From NCBI GenBank assembly GCA_945928575.1, contig CAMENP010000001.1, forward strand, positions 62,001-126,000: a stretch of 64,000 nucleotides of DNA. The letters run 5' to 3'. Below, one piece after another: positions 1 through 8,030 of this stretch (positions are counted from its first letter, which is position 1; each line of letters starts with the position of its first letter). The stretch comes from an uncultured Butyrivibrio sp. (GTDB taxonomy: Bacteria; Bacillota; Clostridia; Lachnospirales; Lachnospiraceae). Made by a program: the position numbers and the translations under genes. Below the pieces are notes generated by a model. The model saw only the letters and a program-made list of their open reading frames with translations, searched no databases and had not been told where the DNA came from.

Positions 1-194
1 CGCGCTTTATCATGACGTTTGAATGAATCAATGGTTGAGTCTAACCACATCGGAACGGCAAGGTCAAATTCGTGACAGGCGGTATCAAGCGCAGACAGGA
101 CTTTGGCTGTGCGGTTCCTGGAAGAATCGTCTTCAATAACCGTATCGCGCAACATTCTGTTGTCTTTAAATATTTTACACCACATTCTGAACAT
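1..194 (-). CDS. Conserved hypothetical protein, 3' end outside the window
   Basis: An ATG at 194-192 is preceded by a GGAGGA ribosome binding site at about 202-207, and the minus-strand frame stays open to the window edge (64 codons). The protein begins MFRMWCKIFKDNRMLRD and contains a motif ending in WLDSTIDSFKRHDKAR. It resembles a short family of unknown function that I recall from Lachnospiraceae, with an acidic 'VIEDDSS' stretch and a conserved W-L-D-S segment. No signal peptide or membrane helix is visible. It diverges from niaR. No function can be assigned. Confidence 0.75.
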   Translation of the reverse strand, partial: MFRMWCKIFKDNRMLRDTVIEDDSSRNRTAKVLSALDTACHEFDLAVPMWLDSTIDSFKRHDKA

Positions 195-219
195 ATTATA
201 AGTCCTCCGGGAATTATTG

Positions 220-248
220 TTGAAAATAAATTATCTGTAGTTTATACT
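220..248 (+). promoter_or_regulatory. Candidate sigma-A promoter of niaR
   Basis: TTGAAA at 220-225 and TATACT at 243-248 are separated by 17 bases and lie about 36 bases upstream of the niaR start. The site falls between the divergent small gene and niaR. Confidence 0.6.
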
Positions 249-284
249 ATTTCATGAATAAAATCAACTAAGGAGATTGAAATA

Positions 285-797
285 ATGGAAGGCAGAGAAC
301 GCAGGGAAAGGATTATAGATATTCTTAAGAACAGTGATGAACCACTTTCCGGAACGGCACTTGCCGCCAGACTTAAAGTCAGCCGCCAGGTTATTGTACA
401 GGATATCGCATTATTGCGCGCCGTTGATAAGAACATAATTTCAACGAATAAGGGATATATGTTTTTTGAACCTCATGAAGCCATGTGCCGTCGTATTTTT
501 ATGGTAAAACATACGGATGAGCAGATGAGAGATGAACTTAACAGCATAGTTGATAACGGGGGCCAGGTTCTCGATGTGATAATAGAGCACGATGTTTACG
601 GACCTATTACCGTTGATTTGCAGCTGTCAACCAGACATGACGTGGATGAATTCATGGAACGGATCATGGGGAATGCAAGACCGCTGAAGTATCTTACTGA
701 CGGTGTGCATTATCATACGGTTGAGGCGGAGAGTGAGAAAGCACTCGACAGAATCGAAAATGTTCTAAAACAGAAAGGGTACTTGATTTCGGTGTAA
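285..797 (+). CDS. niaR: NiaR-type transcriptional repressor of niacin uptake and NAD synthesis
   Basis: A 170-residue protein with an N-terminal winged helix-turn-helix (about residues 5-60, containing SGTALAARLKVSRQVIVQDI) and a C-terminal 3H domain. The three histidines that name the domain are visible in 'VKHTDEQ', 'IIEHDVYG' and 'GVHYHT'. Members of this family (YrxA/NiaR) bind nicotinate through the 3H domain and repress niacin transport or NAD biosynthesis genes. The start has an AAGGAG site at 270-275. The next gene, an EIIC-like membrane protein, begins 72 bases downstream, and the gap holds a perfect tandem repeat that could be an operator. Confidence 0.9.
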   Translation: MEGRERRERIIDILKNSDEPLSGTALAARLKVSRQVIVQDIALLRAVDKNIISTNKGYMFFEPHEAMCRRIFMVKHTDEQMRDELNSIVDNGGQVLDVIIEHDVYGPITVDLQLSTRHDVDEFMERIMGNARPLKYLTDGVHYHTVEAESEKALDRIENVLKQKGYLISV

Positions 798-818
798 AGG
801 TGTGTTAAACTTGCCATT

Positions 819-842
819 AGCTGACAAGACAGCTGACAAGAC
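819..842 (+). repeat. Perfect 12-bp tandem direct repeat between niaR and the EIIC-like gene
   Basis: AGCTGACAAGAC occurs twice in immediate succession (819-830 and 831-842), about 28 bases before the start of the next gene. It may be a double operator half-site, for example for NiaR, or a simple slippage duplication. No experimental motif was available for comparison. Confidence 0.7.
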
Positions 843-869
843 ATAGTATACAGCGAAAGGAATTGTACC

Positions 870-1943
870 ATGAAAGGAATTAAAAAATACCTTCACAGAG
901 TATTTATAGACGGATTCAGCGGAATGGCGCTTGGACTGTTTTCAACATTGATCATCGGAACGATTGTAGGACAGATAGCAAAGTTTGTTCCGGGATCCGT
1001 CGGCATGTATATGATATATGCCAGCAATATCGCAAAGAGCCTTATGGGTGCCGGAATCGGTGCCGGAGTTGCGGGCAAATATAAAGAAGGCCCGATTGTT
1101 ACGGTATCGGCAGCGGTAGCGGGTATGATAGGTGCTTTCCCGACAGCTTTTGCGGCGGGAGATGCAGGAACGGTGCTTACGGCGGCAATTAATCTCGGAA
1201 CACCGGGTAATCCGCTCAGCGCATTTATCGCGGCATATGCGGCAATAGAAGTGGGACATCTTATATCGGGTAAGACCCCGGTCGACATTATAGTTACGCC
1301 GCTTGTGACGATAGCGGTCGGAGCGGTTATCGCATTTATAACCGGCCCGTATATCAATACTTTTACCAACTGGCTCGGCTCACTTATAACCATTAATGTA
1401 GAAGCACATCCGTTTATCGGAGGAATTATCGTTTCGGCGCTTATGGGAATTTTCCTTACACTGCCTATAAGTTCAGCGGCAATCGGAGTTGTACTCGGAC
1501 TTGACGGACTGGCTGCCGGCGCGGCTACAATAGGTTGCTGCTGCCAGATGGTCGGATTTGCCGTTATGAGTTACAGGGAGAATAAGATGGGCGGACTTGT
1601 ATCACAGGGAATCGGAACATCTATGTTACAGATGCCGAATATTGTGAAGAAGCCGATAGTCTGGCTGCCGCCGATACTCTCAAGCATAATTCTTGCGCCG
1701 ATCTCGACAATGGTGTTTAAGATGCACAGCAACCCGGTTGGTTCCGGCATGGGAACATCCGGACTTGTCGGTCAGTTCTCAGCATACGGAGTAATGGTAT
1801 CCGAGGGAATGAAGCCGATAATGGCTGTCGGAGAGATAGCGCTGATGCATTTTGTCCTTCCGGCACTGCTTACATGGATTATCTGCACCGGAATGAGAAA
1901 AGCCGGCTGGATCAAAGACGGTGACCTGAAACTCGAAGTATAA
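870..1943 (+). CDS. PTS EIIC-like integral membrane protein (PTS_EIIC_2 type)
   Basis: A 357-residue, very hydrophobic protein with roughly eight to ten membrane segments and many Gly/Ala-rich stretches such as 'GAGIGAGVAGKYKEGP'. It matches my recollection of the PTS_EIIC_2 family, which are stand-alone EIIC-like permeases. No EIIA or EIIB domain is fused to it or encoded nearby, so phosphotransferase-coupled transport is not supported by context. An AAAGGAA ribosome binding site precedes the ATG. Lying directly downstream of niaR, it could be a NiaR-regulated transporter, perhaps of a niacin-related compound; this is inference. Confidence 0.8.
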   Translation: MKGIKKYLHRVFIDGFSGMALGLFSTLIIGTIVGQIAKFVPGSVGMYMIYASNIAKSLMGAGIGAGVAGKYKEGPIVTVSAAVAGMIGAFPTAFAAGDAGTVLTAAINLGTPGNPLSAFIAAYAAIEVGHLISGKTPVDIIVTPLVTIAVGAVIAFITGPYINTFTNWLGSLITINVEAHPFIGGIIVSALMGIFLTLPISSAAIGVVLGLDGLAAGAATIGCCCQMVGFAVMSYRENKMGGLVSQGIGTSMLQMPNIVKKPIVWLPPILSSIILAPISTMVFKMHSNPVGSGMGTSGLVGQFSAYGVMVSEGMKPIMAVGEIALMHFVLPALLTWIICTGMRKAGWIKDGDLKLEV

Positions 1944-1950
1944 AAAACTC

Positions 1951-1979
1951 TTGTAGACTTAATATAAATAGACTATAAT
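1951..1979 (+). promoter_or_regulatory. Candidate promoter for the coiled-coil membrane protein gene
   Basis: TATAAT at 1974-1979 has a weak -35 match TTGTAG at 1951-1956, 17 bases away. The ribosome binding site AAGGAGGA follows at 2012-2019. Confidence 0.45.
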
Positions 1980-2027
1980 TATTATACCAGTTTATATATC
2001 GTGTGCTCTACAAGGAGGATAAGAAGT

Positions 2028-3140
2028 TTGGAAGATAATACTAACATTATGTCCGGGGATCTGAATGCGTTGAAGCAGTTCCGGGATATAGTAAGCCGGT
2101 ATAATGAGGCAGTTCAGAACAGCGCCCAGTGTGCATCTGATGAGAAACGTCTTGAGAAGGACCTTTTACTTAATAAGAAGAATCTTAAGGACAATATAGA
2201 CAGCACGGTTAAGAAACGCCGTAATGAGGTTCAGGATAAGTTTGATGAGGAGATATCCAAAGATAAAGACAAGCTTAAGAAAATCCAGAACAGGCGCGGA
2301 AAGGCTAAGGATAAGGGAGTCAAAGGCCGTATCGCAGATGAGACGGCTGATCTTGCAAAACAGAATTCCGAACTTAAGAAGAATATCAGGGCGGCACTTA
2401 AGGAAAACAGGCTGCCGAAGTTCTGTGGAAGCGGATTTTATTTTACCCTGTATTATACCAAGGGCGCAGCGGAAGTGTTCATTTGTGCCATGATGATAGT
2501 ATTGATGTTCTTGCTTCTGCCGGCTGCAATATATCTTGCCCTGCCGCTTGAGAAACTTCCGGAAAGATATACGATACCTGCATTTGCGATTACCTATTTT
2601 GTTGTTATTGTCATTGTATTTTTTGTATACAAGATAATAGGCGACAGAACCAAACACAAACACGAGGATGAGCTTCGTGCGGTAAGGGCATTGAGAGACC
2701 GCATTAACAGCAATAAGAAACAGATATCCAATATAGCAAAGTCAATTACCAAGGACAAGAATGAGGATATGTATGGCCTTGAAGATTACGATGCGCAGAT
2801 ACGTGATATAGAGGACGATATTGCCAAGATAACTGCCGATAAGGAAGAAGCACTGAAGAATTTCGATAATAATGCCAGTGCGGAGATTACTTCTGAGATA
2901 GAAAGCAGAGAGATGCCGAGAATTAACGGCATAGAAGAAGATTATAACAAAGCGGTTAAGCTTCATGCTGAACTTGATGAACAGATAAGACAGCTCGGAC
3001 TTAAGATTTCAACCGATTACGAGGCATATCTCGGGAAGGAATTTACAGACACGGTCAGGATAGATGAGCTTATAGCAATCATGGAGACGGGAAGGGCATC
3101 CACCGTATCCGAAGCGGTTAACGAATATAATAAGAAATAA
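2028..3140 (+). CDS. Coiled-coil membrane protein of unknown function
   Basis: I place the start at TTG 2028, nine bases after AAGGAGGA (2012-2019). An upstream in-frame GTG at 2001 would put the ribosome binding site inside the gene and has none of its own. The product has about 370 residues: a charged coiled-coil half (about residues 30-140, rich in K, E, D and N), two adjacent membrane helices (about 150-172 and 182-203), then a second charged coiled coil reaching the C-terminus. No enzyme motif or signal peptide is visible. The topology suggests two cytoplasmic coiled coils tethered by a membrane hairpin. I do not recognise the family. Confidence 0.8.
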   Translation: MEDNTNIMSGDLNALKQFRDIVSRYNEAVQNSAQCASDEKRLEKDLLLNKKNLKDNIDSTVKKRRNEVQDKFDEEISKDKDKLKKIQNRRGKAKDKGVKGRIADETADLAKQNSELKKNIRAALKENRLPKFCGSGFYFTLYYTKGAAEVFICAMMIVLMFLLLPAAIYLALPLEKLPERYTIPAFAITYFVVIVIVFFVYKIIGDRTKHKHEDELRAVRALRDRINSNKKQISNIAKSITKDKNEDMYGLEDYDAQIRDIEDDIAKITADKEEALKNFDNNASAEITSEIESREMPRINGIEEDYNKAVKLHAELDEQIRQLGLKISTDYEAYLGKEFTDTVRIDELIAIMETGRASTVSEAVNEYNKK

Positions 3141-3141
3141 A

Positions 3142-3180
3142 TTAAAGCTTCCGTCTGGATTATATGGACGGGAGCTTTAA
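3142..3180. terminator. Bidirectional hairpin between convergent genes
   Basis: TTAAAGCTTCCGTC pairs with GACGGGAGCTTTAA across an 11-base loop. A-rich and T-rich flanks allow it to act for both the plus-strand gene ending at 3140 and the minus-strand yyaC ending at 3188. Confidence 0.8.
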
Positions 3181-3187
3181 TATAATG

Positions 3188-3793
3188 TCATATTTCATAA
3201 TATTCGGTAATTCCATACAGAATGGCCTTGCTTATCACATCGGCGAGCTGCATTACCATTGACAGTCTTGTTGTCTGCAGAAGCAGGCTTTCCATCATCC
3301 CGGAGAAATTAACGATTCCGGTTATGTGTATGTCACCGACATCCGGAAGTTCTTTTTTGACACCGAGACCGGGACGCAGCGGACCCTCAGACAGGGTTAC
3401 ATAACCGATGTGCTCATGTGTACCGAGCGATGCATCGATTGCCAGGACGAACGGATGACGGTACGACGAATTAATACGCTCCAGATTTTCGGCAAGGTTG
3501 GCTGCGTGCACAGGTTCGCTTAATGTGCCGCGGACACTGATTCCGGGAATGTGGAATTTCTCTAACTTGTATCCGATTAACGGACCGAGGCTGTCACCTG
3601 TTGAACGGTCACTTCCGATGCACATTATAACCAGTTCGCGCGAGTGGATATGGTGTAATCTGAACATCTTGACAAGGCCTTCTTTCAGCTCGTAAGCGGA
3701 TTGCCTGGCGGATGCATCGTAATAAGCAATATTTGGCGGGTATTTTCTTCTTTTCTCCTGTGAAATCTTATAATTGGTTCCTGATTGTAACAT
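3188..3793 (-). CDS. yyaC: Spore protease YyaC (DUF1256)
   Basis: A 201-residue protein matching the YyaC/DUF1256 family, which is structurally related to the GPR spore protease and hydrogenase-maturation proteases. Visible hallmarks are 'CIGSDRSTGDSLGPLIG' near residue 58, 'GTLSEPVHAANL', 'AIDASLG' and 'PDVGDIHITGIVN'. It is a single-gene unit facing away from the LysM operon, with an AAAGGA ribosome binding site just upstream of the ATG. Its presence indicates a sporulating lineage. Mother-cell or forespore expression is expected from the family, but I could not assign a sporulation-sigma promoter with confidence. Confidence 0.92.
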   Translation of the reverse strand: MLQSGTNYKISQEKRRKYPPNIAYYDASARQSAYELKEGLVKMFRLHHIHSRELVIMCIGSDRSTGDSLGPLIGYKLEKFHIPGISVRGTLSEPVHAANLAENLERINSSYRHPFVLAIDASLGTHEHIGYVTLSEGPLRPGLGVKKELPDVGDIHITGIVNFSGMMESLLLQTTRLSMVMQLADVISKAILYGITEYYEI

Positions 3794-4052
3794 TTAAGCG
3801 CAATCCTTTCAGATTTTTTGTGAAAAAGATTTGAACACTAATACAGTCTACGCAATATAGGGGCTGATTATGCTTTTTTCATCCGACCAATTGTGACACC
3901 GGAATGGTATATAATGCACATAAAGTCACTTTATAAATAAAAAAAGCAAAAAATAGATGATTTTACCGACAGAAAATGATAAAATCAATTTAAATGGTAT
4001 GATACGATTGAAATAACTGTATTTCATATAGATTTAGGAGGTAACTTTTTTC

Positions 4053-5204
4053 ATGGAGATTATATATGACGACAAGAAGGGCCTTTCGAAGCTGCCTAAG
4101 AATATTAAGCAGATAGGAACGGAATCCGACGGCCGCAGAGTTTATATTGAAGATTATGCATATTCTTTTATCAGAGAACAGATTGTCGATGAGGATGAGG
4201 ACGGTTTAATCGGAGTTCTTCTCGGAGAAGTTAAAGTCATAGATGATATTACATATATATTTATAAAAGGAGCCGCAGCAGTCACGAATGCGGCTGTTTC
4301 GACTGACGGAATTATTTTTACGGAAGAGACATGGCCGGTTGTCAACAGTACGGTTGCCGGATATTTTGACGGGCTTTCAATAGTAGGATGGTATTTAGTG
4401 TCTAATAAGATAACATCCGACGATATATATATGATCAACAAAACAGATTCGGATAATTTTGCGGACGATAATGACATATTTTTTATGGTCAATCCTTCCG
4501 CAAGGGATGAAGCTTTTTACGAAAAGAGCGAGAAAGGACTCACAAAACTGCCGGGATATGTTATATATTATGAGCGCAATGAGAAAATGCAGGCTTATAT
4601 GACCGAACATCGTAATGAGACAGGCGTTTCCGAGAAGAGCGAGAAAGAAGACGGCAGATACAGAGAACTGGTTAAGGAACGTAAGAATCCGGTCAGCAGG
4701 AGCGTTAAGAAACATCTTACATTGGTGTACTGCCTCAGTATGCTTCTGATAATCGTTGTACTGATAATCGGTGTCAACAGTATTAATAATTATGACGGAA
4801 GTAAGAAGAACGACAAGGACGGACAGCAGGCCAATGCCAATGTGGTTACGACCGAGGAAGAGACAGTTCCGGTTGAGACTGTTCCGGCAGATGTGACCAC
4901 ACAGGAAGAAGAGACTAAGAAACAGGAAGAGACCACCAAGAAGCAGGAAGAGACCACTAAGAAGCAGGAAGAGACCACCAAGAAACAGGAAGAGACTACT
5001 AAGAAACAGGAGCAGACTAAGCCGGCACAGACTGAGGCTGCTTATCAGAATTATACGATACAGCAGGGCGATACATATTACAAGATCTGTGAGAAATTCT
5101 ACGGAACACAGTCATCTGCCGGAGTTAAGAAGATACTTGATTTTAACGGCCTCACTACAAGCAGTGAACTTTTACCGGGAAGCACAATAAAGATTCCGAA
5201 TTAA
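4053..5204 (+). CDS. Membrane protein with degenerate MPN/JAMM-like domain, repeat linker and C-terminal LysM
   Basis: Strong AGGAGGTAA site before ATG 4053. Domains in the 383-residue product: residues about 20-165 look like an MPN (Mov34/JAMM) fold, with 'VGWYLVSN' at about 111-118 where active members have VGWYHSHP, and a following 'FFMVNPSARDEAFY' that resembles the usual V-D-P strand. The metal-binding histidines are absent, so it should be catalytically inactive. A membrane helix follows at about 221-244, then an extracytoplasmic K/Q/E/T-rich linker of seven-residue repeats, then one LysM domain (about 333-383, starting YTIQQGDT) that would bind peptidoglycan. First gene of an operon with a DUF5711 and a CvpA-like gene. 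The MPN assignment is by eye only. Confidence 0.8.
   Translation: MEIIYDDKKGLSKLPKNIKQIGTESDGRRVYIEDYAYSFIREQIVDEDEDGLIGVLLGEVKVIDDITYIFIKGAAAVTNAAVSTDGIIFTEETWPVVNSTVAGYFDGLSIVGWYLVSNKITSDDIYMINKTDSDNFADDNDIFFMVNPSARDEAFYEKSEKGLTKLPGYVIYYERNEKMQAYMTEHRNETGVSEKSEKEDGRYRELVKERKNPVSRSVKKHLTLVYCLSMLLIIVVLIIGVNSINNYDGSKKNDKDGQQANANVVTTEEETVPVETVPADVTTQEEETKKQEETTKKQEETTKKQEETTKKQEETTKKQEQTKPAQTEAAYQNYTIQQGDTYYKICEKFYGTQSSAGVKKILDFNGLTTSSELLPGSTIKIPN
4917..5018 (+). repeat. 21-bp tandem repeat encoding KKQEETT units
   Basis: Four near-identical 21-base units (from 4917, 4938, 4959 and 4980) plus a partial fifth encode a K-K-Q-E-E-T-T heptad linker between the membrane helix and the LysM domain. 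Variation is mostly silent (AAA/AAG, ACC/ACT), indicating selection on the protein linker. Confidence 0.9.
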
Positions 5205-5226
5205 ACCGGGGTAAGGAGTACGCAGC

Positions 5227-6447
5227 GTGGCGGATATCAGACAGTACAGAAAAGACAAAGAGACGGCTGAGGTTGATCTTGATCACGATGACAGCAGCCA
5301 TGATGATTACAGGCGGAGAATCAAGCGCCACAGAGCGAGAATACGCGTGGCTATAATAGGCGCCGGCATTCTTTGTATATTTGTAATTATTGTAATCAGC
5401 ATTATCAAATATAATATGAATTACGGTTCGTACACAGTTAAAGCGTCCGTGGATATCAATGACAGCGGTTATACAAGATATCTGGATTTTGGCGGTGGAT
5501 TCGTGCGTTACAGTCGTGACGGAATATCACTTTACAGCTATGACGGGACATGCAGGTGGGACAGAACGTATGAGATTAATAATCCGCTTACGGATGTGTG
5601 CGGCAATTATCTTGCAATTGCGGATGCCGGAGGAAGTGAAATATATCTTTTTAACAAAGACGGTTATGTAGCGGCGATCAATACGGCGCTTCCGATATCA
5701 CAGATAAACGTCTCATCCCAGGGATTGGTTGCGGCCATACTGACCGACGGAACAGCTTCCAATATTAATATGTATAATCAGGACGGCAGTAAAATATATA
5801 ATATCAAGACAACTGTTGACGGAGACGGCGTCCCTGTAAGCATGTCGGTTTCGGATGACGGAAGCAAGCTTGTAGTGGCGTATACCGCAGTTAAGGGCCA
5901 GGAGCTGGCAACAAGCGTTGTGTTCTATAATTTTGATGAAGTCGGACAGAATGAAGTTGAACGTATAGTTGGTGGATATGATACTTACGGAAGTCAGCTG
6001 GTATCCAAGGTGGAATTCATAAATTCCGATACCGTGGTGGCATTCGGAGAGAATATCATCAGCTTTTTCAGGATAAATGAATATCCCAAACAGCTTAAAG
6101 ATATTGACATAGATTACAGAATACGTAAAGTTTTCTATTCCGGAAGTTATATCGGGGTATGCCATTCTTCGGACAACGCTGTGACGGTCGATGTGTATGA
6201 CACATCCGGCAATGTGGTCATGTCGCGTGAGGTTTCCGACGATTACAATAATTTCGGTTTCGGGGAAAGCACGCTTGTTATGTATGGTCCCGACAAGTGC
6301 AGTATAGTTAATATGAAAGGCAAGGAGATTTTTCAATACGATTTTGAAGATGATATAATAGACCTGATTCCTTTGGACGGAAATACAGGTTTCTTATATC
6401 ATAGCAGCGGACGCATGCAGCAGATCGTATTAAAACACGGAGGCTGA
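5227..6447 (+). CDS. DUF5711 family membrane-anchored protein, probable beta-propeller
   Basis: GTG start with an AAGGAG site about nine bases upstream. The 406-residue product has a basic cytoplasmic N-terminus, one membrane helix at about residues 40-62, and a long extracytoplasmic region of repeated short beta blades (for example 'GISLYSYDGT', 'SEIYLFNKDGYV', 'SNINMYNQDG') typical of WD/PQQ-like propellers. It fits the DUF5711 family, whose function is unknown. It sits 22 bases after the LysM gene and one base before the CvpA-like gene, so the three are probably co-transcribed and act at the cell envelope. Confidence 0.85.
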   Translation: MADIRQYRKDKETAEVDLDHDDSSHDDYRRRIKRHRARIRVAIIGAGILCIFVIIVISIIKYNMNYGSYTVKASVDINDSGYTRYLDFGGGFVRYSRDGISLYSYDGTCRWDRTYEINNPLTDVCGNYLAIADAGGSEIYLFNKDGYVAAINTALPISQINVSSQGLVAAILTDGTASNINMYNQDGSKIYNIKTTVDGDGVPVSMSVSDDGSKLVVAYTAVKGQELATSVVFYNFDEVGQNEVERIVGGYDTYGSQLVSKVEFINSDTVVAFGENIISFFRINEYPKQLKDIDIDYRIRKVFYSGSYIGVCHSSDNAVTVDVYDTSGNVVMSREVSDDYNNFGFGESTLVMYGPDKCSIVNMKGKEIFQYDFEDDIIDLIPLDGNTGFLYHSSGRMQQIVLKHGG

Positions 6448-6448
6448 T

Positions 6449-7123
6449 ATGAATTGGACTTTGATATGTGTAATAGCAATTCTACTTATTAATATATTGG
6501 TAGGAGTCCGCAAAGGACTTATTAAGATGGTGTTTTCTATGATAGCGGTAGCTGCGGTTACCGCGGTCACGGTATTTGCATCCCCGCATATAGCGGGATA
6601 TCTCGCGGAACATACATCATGGGAAACTAAAGTATATAATAATACATATAAATACCTCGAGGAACATGATATGCTTCTTGATGGCAGCGGGCTTATGGAT
6701 GTTGACAAGCTGCCGCTCCCGAAATCACTTAAGCAGAACATTGCCGATAAGGCAGATGAACTTGTTTCGCAGGGCGCTGATGCATATAATTCATACGTAA
6801 CCGGACGCATTGCCGATATAATTTTTACGGCGGCAGTATATGTGGCATGTTTTATAATTGTGAGCATAATTGTATTTATAATAGGAATACTTCTTAATGT
6901 GGCAAGCAGGCTTCCGGTATTGAAACAGATTAACAGGATAAGCGGCGGAGTTATAGGGCTTGCCGTGGGAGTGATCTTTGTATGGCTTGGATTTGTCGTA
7001 ATAACATTTCTCGGTAACACATCTTTCGCACCGACGGTGTTCAGACAGATAGATGAGAACGCTTTTCTTACGTTTATGTATGACCGGAATATTATACTGA
7101 ATGTTCTTATCGGAATTTTTTAA
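6449..7123 (+). CDS. CvpA family membrane protein
   Basis: A 224-residue protein with about four membrane helices. An N-terminal 'INILVGVRKGLIKMVFSM' segment and a later 'RISGGVIGLAVGVIFVWLG' segment are the recognisable CvpA (colicin V production) signature regions. A soluble insertion lies between helices two and three. The ATG follows the DUF5711 stop by one base, implying translational coupling. CvpA proteins are implicated in envelope homeostasis in other bacteria; no more specific role can be read here. Confidence 0.85.
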   Translation: MNWTLICVIAILLINILVGVRKGLIKMVFSMIAVAAVTAVTVFASPHIAGYLAEHTSWETKVYNNTYKYLEEHDMLLDGSGLMDVDKLPLPKSLKQNIADKADELVSQGADAYNSYVTGRIADIIFTAAVYVACFIIVSIIVFIIGILLNVASRLPVLKQINRISGGVIGLAVGVIFVWLGFVVITFLGNTSFAPTVFRQIDENAFLTFMYDRNIILNVLIGIF

Positions 7124-7142
7124 AATAATTTAAAAACAGGTA

Positions 7143-7171
7143 TTGACTTGCATGGACTTAGTTGATATAAT
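7143..7171 (+). promoter_or_regulatory. Sigma-A promoter of the tRNA-Cys gene
   Basis: TTGACT at 7143-7148 and TATAAT at 7166-7171 with an ideal 17-base spacer, about 30 bases before the mature tRNA. Confidence 0.85.
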
Positions 7172-7200
7172 GTAAAAGCTTTCGGTACAAACCGTAAGAT

Positions 7201-7271
7201 GGCGAGTTAGCCAAGTGGTAAGGCGTGGGTCTGCAACACCCTGATCACCAGTTCAAATCTGGTACTCGCCT
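7201..7271 (+). tRNA. tRNA-Cys (anticodon GCA)
   Basis: A cloverleaf can be drawn: acceptor GGCGAGT pairs with ACTCGCC followed by discriminator T; a D arm; anticodon loop CTGCAAC carrying GCA; T arm ACCAG-TTCAAAT-CTGGT. The bottom pair of the anticodon stem is a T-T mismatch (TGGGT against ACCCT). CCA is not encoded. Single gene with its own promoter and terminator. Confidence 0.95.
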
Positions 7272-7274
7272 CTG

Positions 7275-7313
7275 ATAAATCTCATGACATATGTTTATGA
7301 GATTTATTTTTTT
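7275..7313 (+). terminator. Rho-independent terminator after tRNA-Cys
   Basis: ATAAATCTCAT pairs with ATGAGATTTAT, followed by a run of T (7307-7313). Confidence 0.85.
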
Positions 7314-7352
7314 GTAGGCATGACAGTTATTATGAAGGGAAAGTGACGAACC

Positions 7353-7568
7353 GTGGAATTTAACCTTGGTGACATTATCAGAATGAAGAAGTCACATCCG
7401 TGCGGAAGCAGTGAATGGGAAATACTCAGAACCGGAGCCGATTTCAGGCTTAAGTGCATGGGCTGCGGGCATCAGATAATGGTTCCGCGAAGGCTTGTTG
7501 AGAAGAACACCCGCTCTGTGCAAAGCAGCACTGCCGGCATAATAAAAAAAGCTTGCCAAGATAAGTAA
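7353..7568 (+). CDS. DUF951 family protein
   Basis: A 71-residue protein of the DUF951 family: 'LGDIIRMKKSHPCGSSEWEI' followed by 'DFRLKCMGCGHQIMVPR'. The cysteines of 'HPCG' and 'CMGCGH' could bind a metal, which is an inference from spacing. GTG start. The gene is commonly found near rpsF in Firmicutes, as here. Function unknown. The rpsF promoter lies inside its 3' end. Confidence 0.9.
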   Translation: MEFNLGDIIRMKKSHPCGSSEWEILRTGADFRLKCMGCGHQIMVPRRLVEKNTRSVQSSTAGIIKKACQDK

Positions 7569-7581
7569 GGTATGGTATCAT
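7553..7581 (+). promoter_or_regulatory. Candidate promoter of rpsF-ssb-rpsR
   Basis: TTGCCA at 7553-7558 and TATCAT at 7576-7581, 17-base spacer, overlapping the last codons of the DUF951 gene. Confidence 0.65.
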
Positions 7582-7587
7582 ATATTT

Positions 7588-7660
7588 TCGTGATATATTA
7601 GATATATTCCTTGCTCCCTGCCAGACAGGGGGCCACAAGACCAAAAGGAGGTGCAACAGC
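7588..7660 (+). promoter_or_regulatory. rpsF 5' leader with hairpin, possible S6:S18 autoregulatory element
   Basis: About 73 transcribed bases precede rpsF and contain a CCCTG-CAGGG hairpin (7616-7630) upstream of AAGGAGGTG. Several bacteria regulate this operon through S6:S18 binding to its leader. I could not verify the known consensus, so this is a suggestion only. Confidence 0.3.
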
Positions 7661-7948
7661 ATGAACAAGTATGAATTAGTAGTCGTTGTTAACGCAGTTA
7701 TCGAGGACGACGCAAGAGCAGCTGTCATTGAGAAAGCTAAAGACCTTATCACACGTTTCGGAGGAACAATCTCAGGCGTTGATGAATGGGGTAAGAAGAG
7801 ATTAGCTTACGAGATTCAGAAGATGAATGACGGTTTCTATTATTTCATCAAATTTGAGGCTGAGACTACAGCAATCGCTGAGATCGAGTCACAGATGCGT
7901 ATCATGGACAATGTCCTTAGATACTTATGCGTTAAGGTAGAAGAATAA
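7661..7948 (+). CDS. rpsF: 30S ribosomal protein S6
   Basis: A 95-residue protein of normal S6 length, starting MNKYELVVVVNA and including 'GGTISGVDEWGKKRLAYEI' and 'FYYFIKFEA'. S6 binds the central domain of 16S rRNA together with S18, whose gene is third in this operon. AAGGAGG lies nine bases before the ATG. Gene order rpsF-ssb-rpsR is the conserved bacterial arrangement. Confidence 0.98.
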   Translation: MNKYELVVVVNAVIEDDARAAVIEKAKDLITRFGGTISGVDEWGKKRLAYEIQKMNDGFYYFIKFEAETTAIAEIESQMRIMDNVLRYLCVKVEE

Positions 7949-8030
7949 TCGCCTGACGGCAGTCCCCATAGATTTTCAACCTTCGGCATGCACGGACGGT
8001 ATAAGGATATCGTCGGAAATGGAGGCATAT

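Noticed and set aside
2001-2027. GTG at 2001 as start of the coiled-coil membrane protein
   Set aside because: It has no ribosome binding site of its own and would place AAGGAGGA (2012-2019) inside the gene. TTG 2028 is correctly spaced.
4917-5018. CRISPR-like or satellite repeat
   Set aside because: The 21-base units are contiguous, in frame, and encode a K/Q/E/T linker; there are no spacers.
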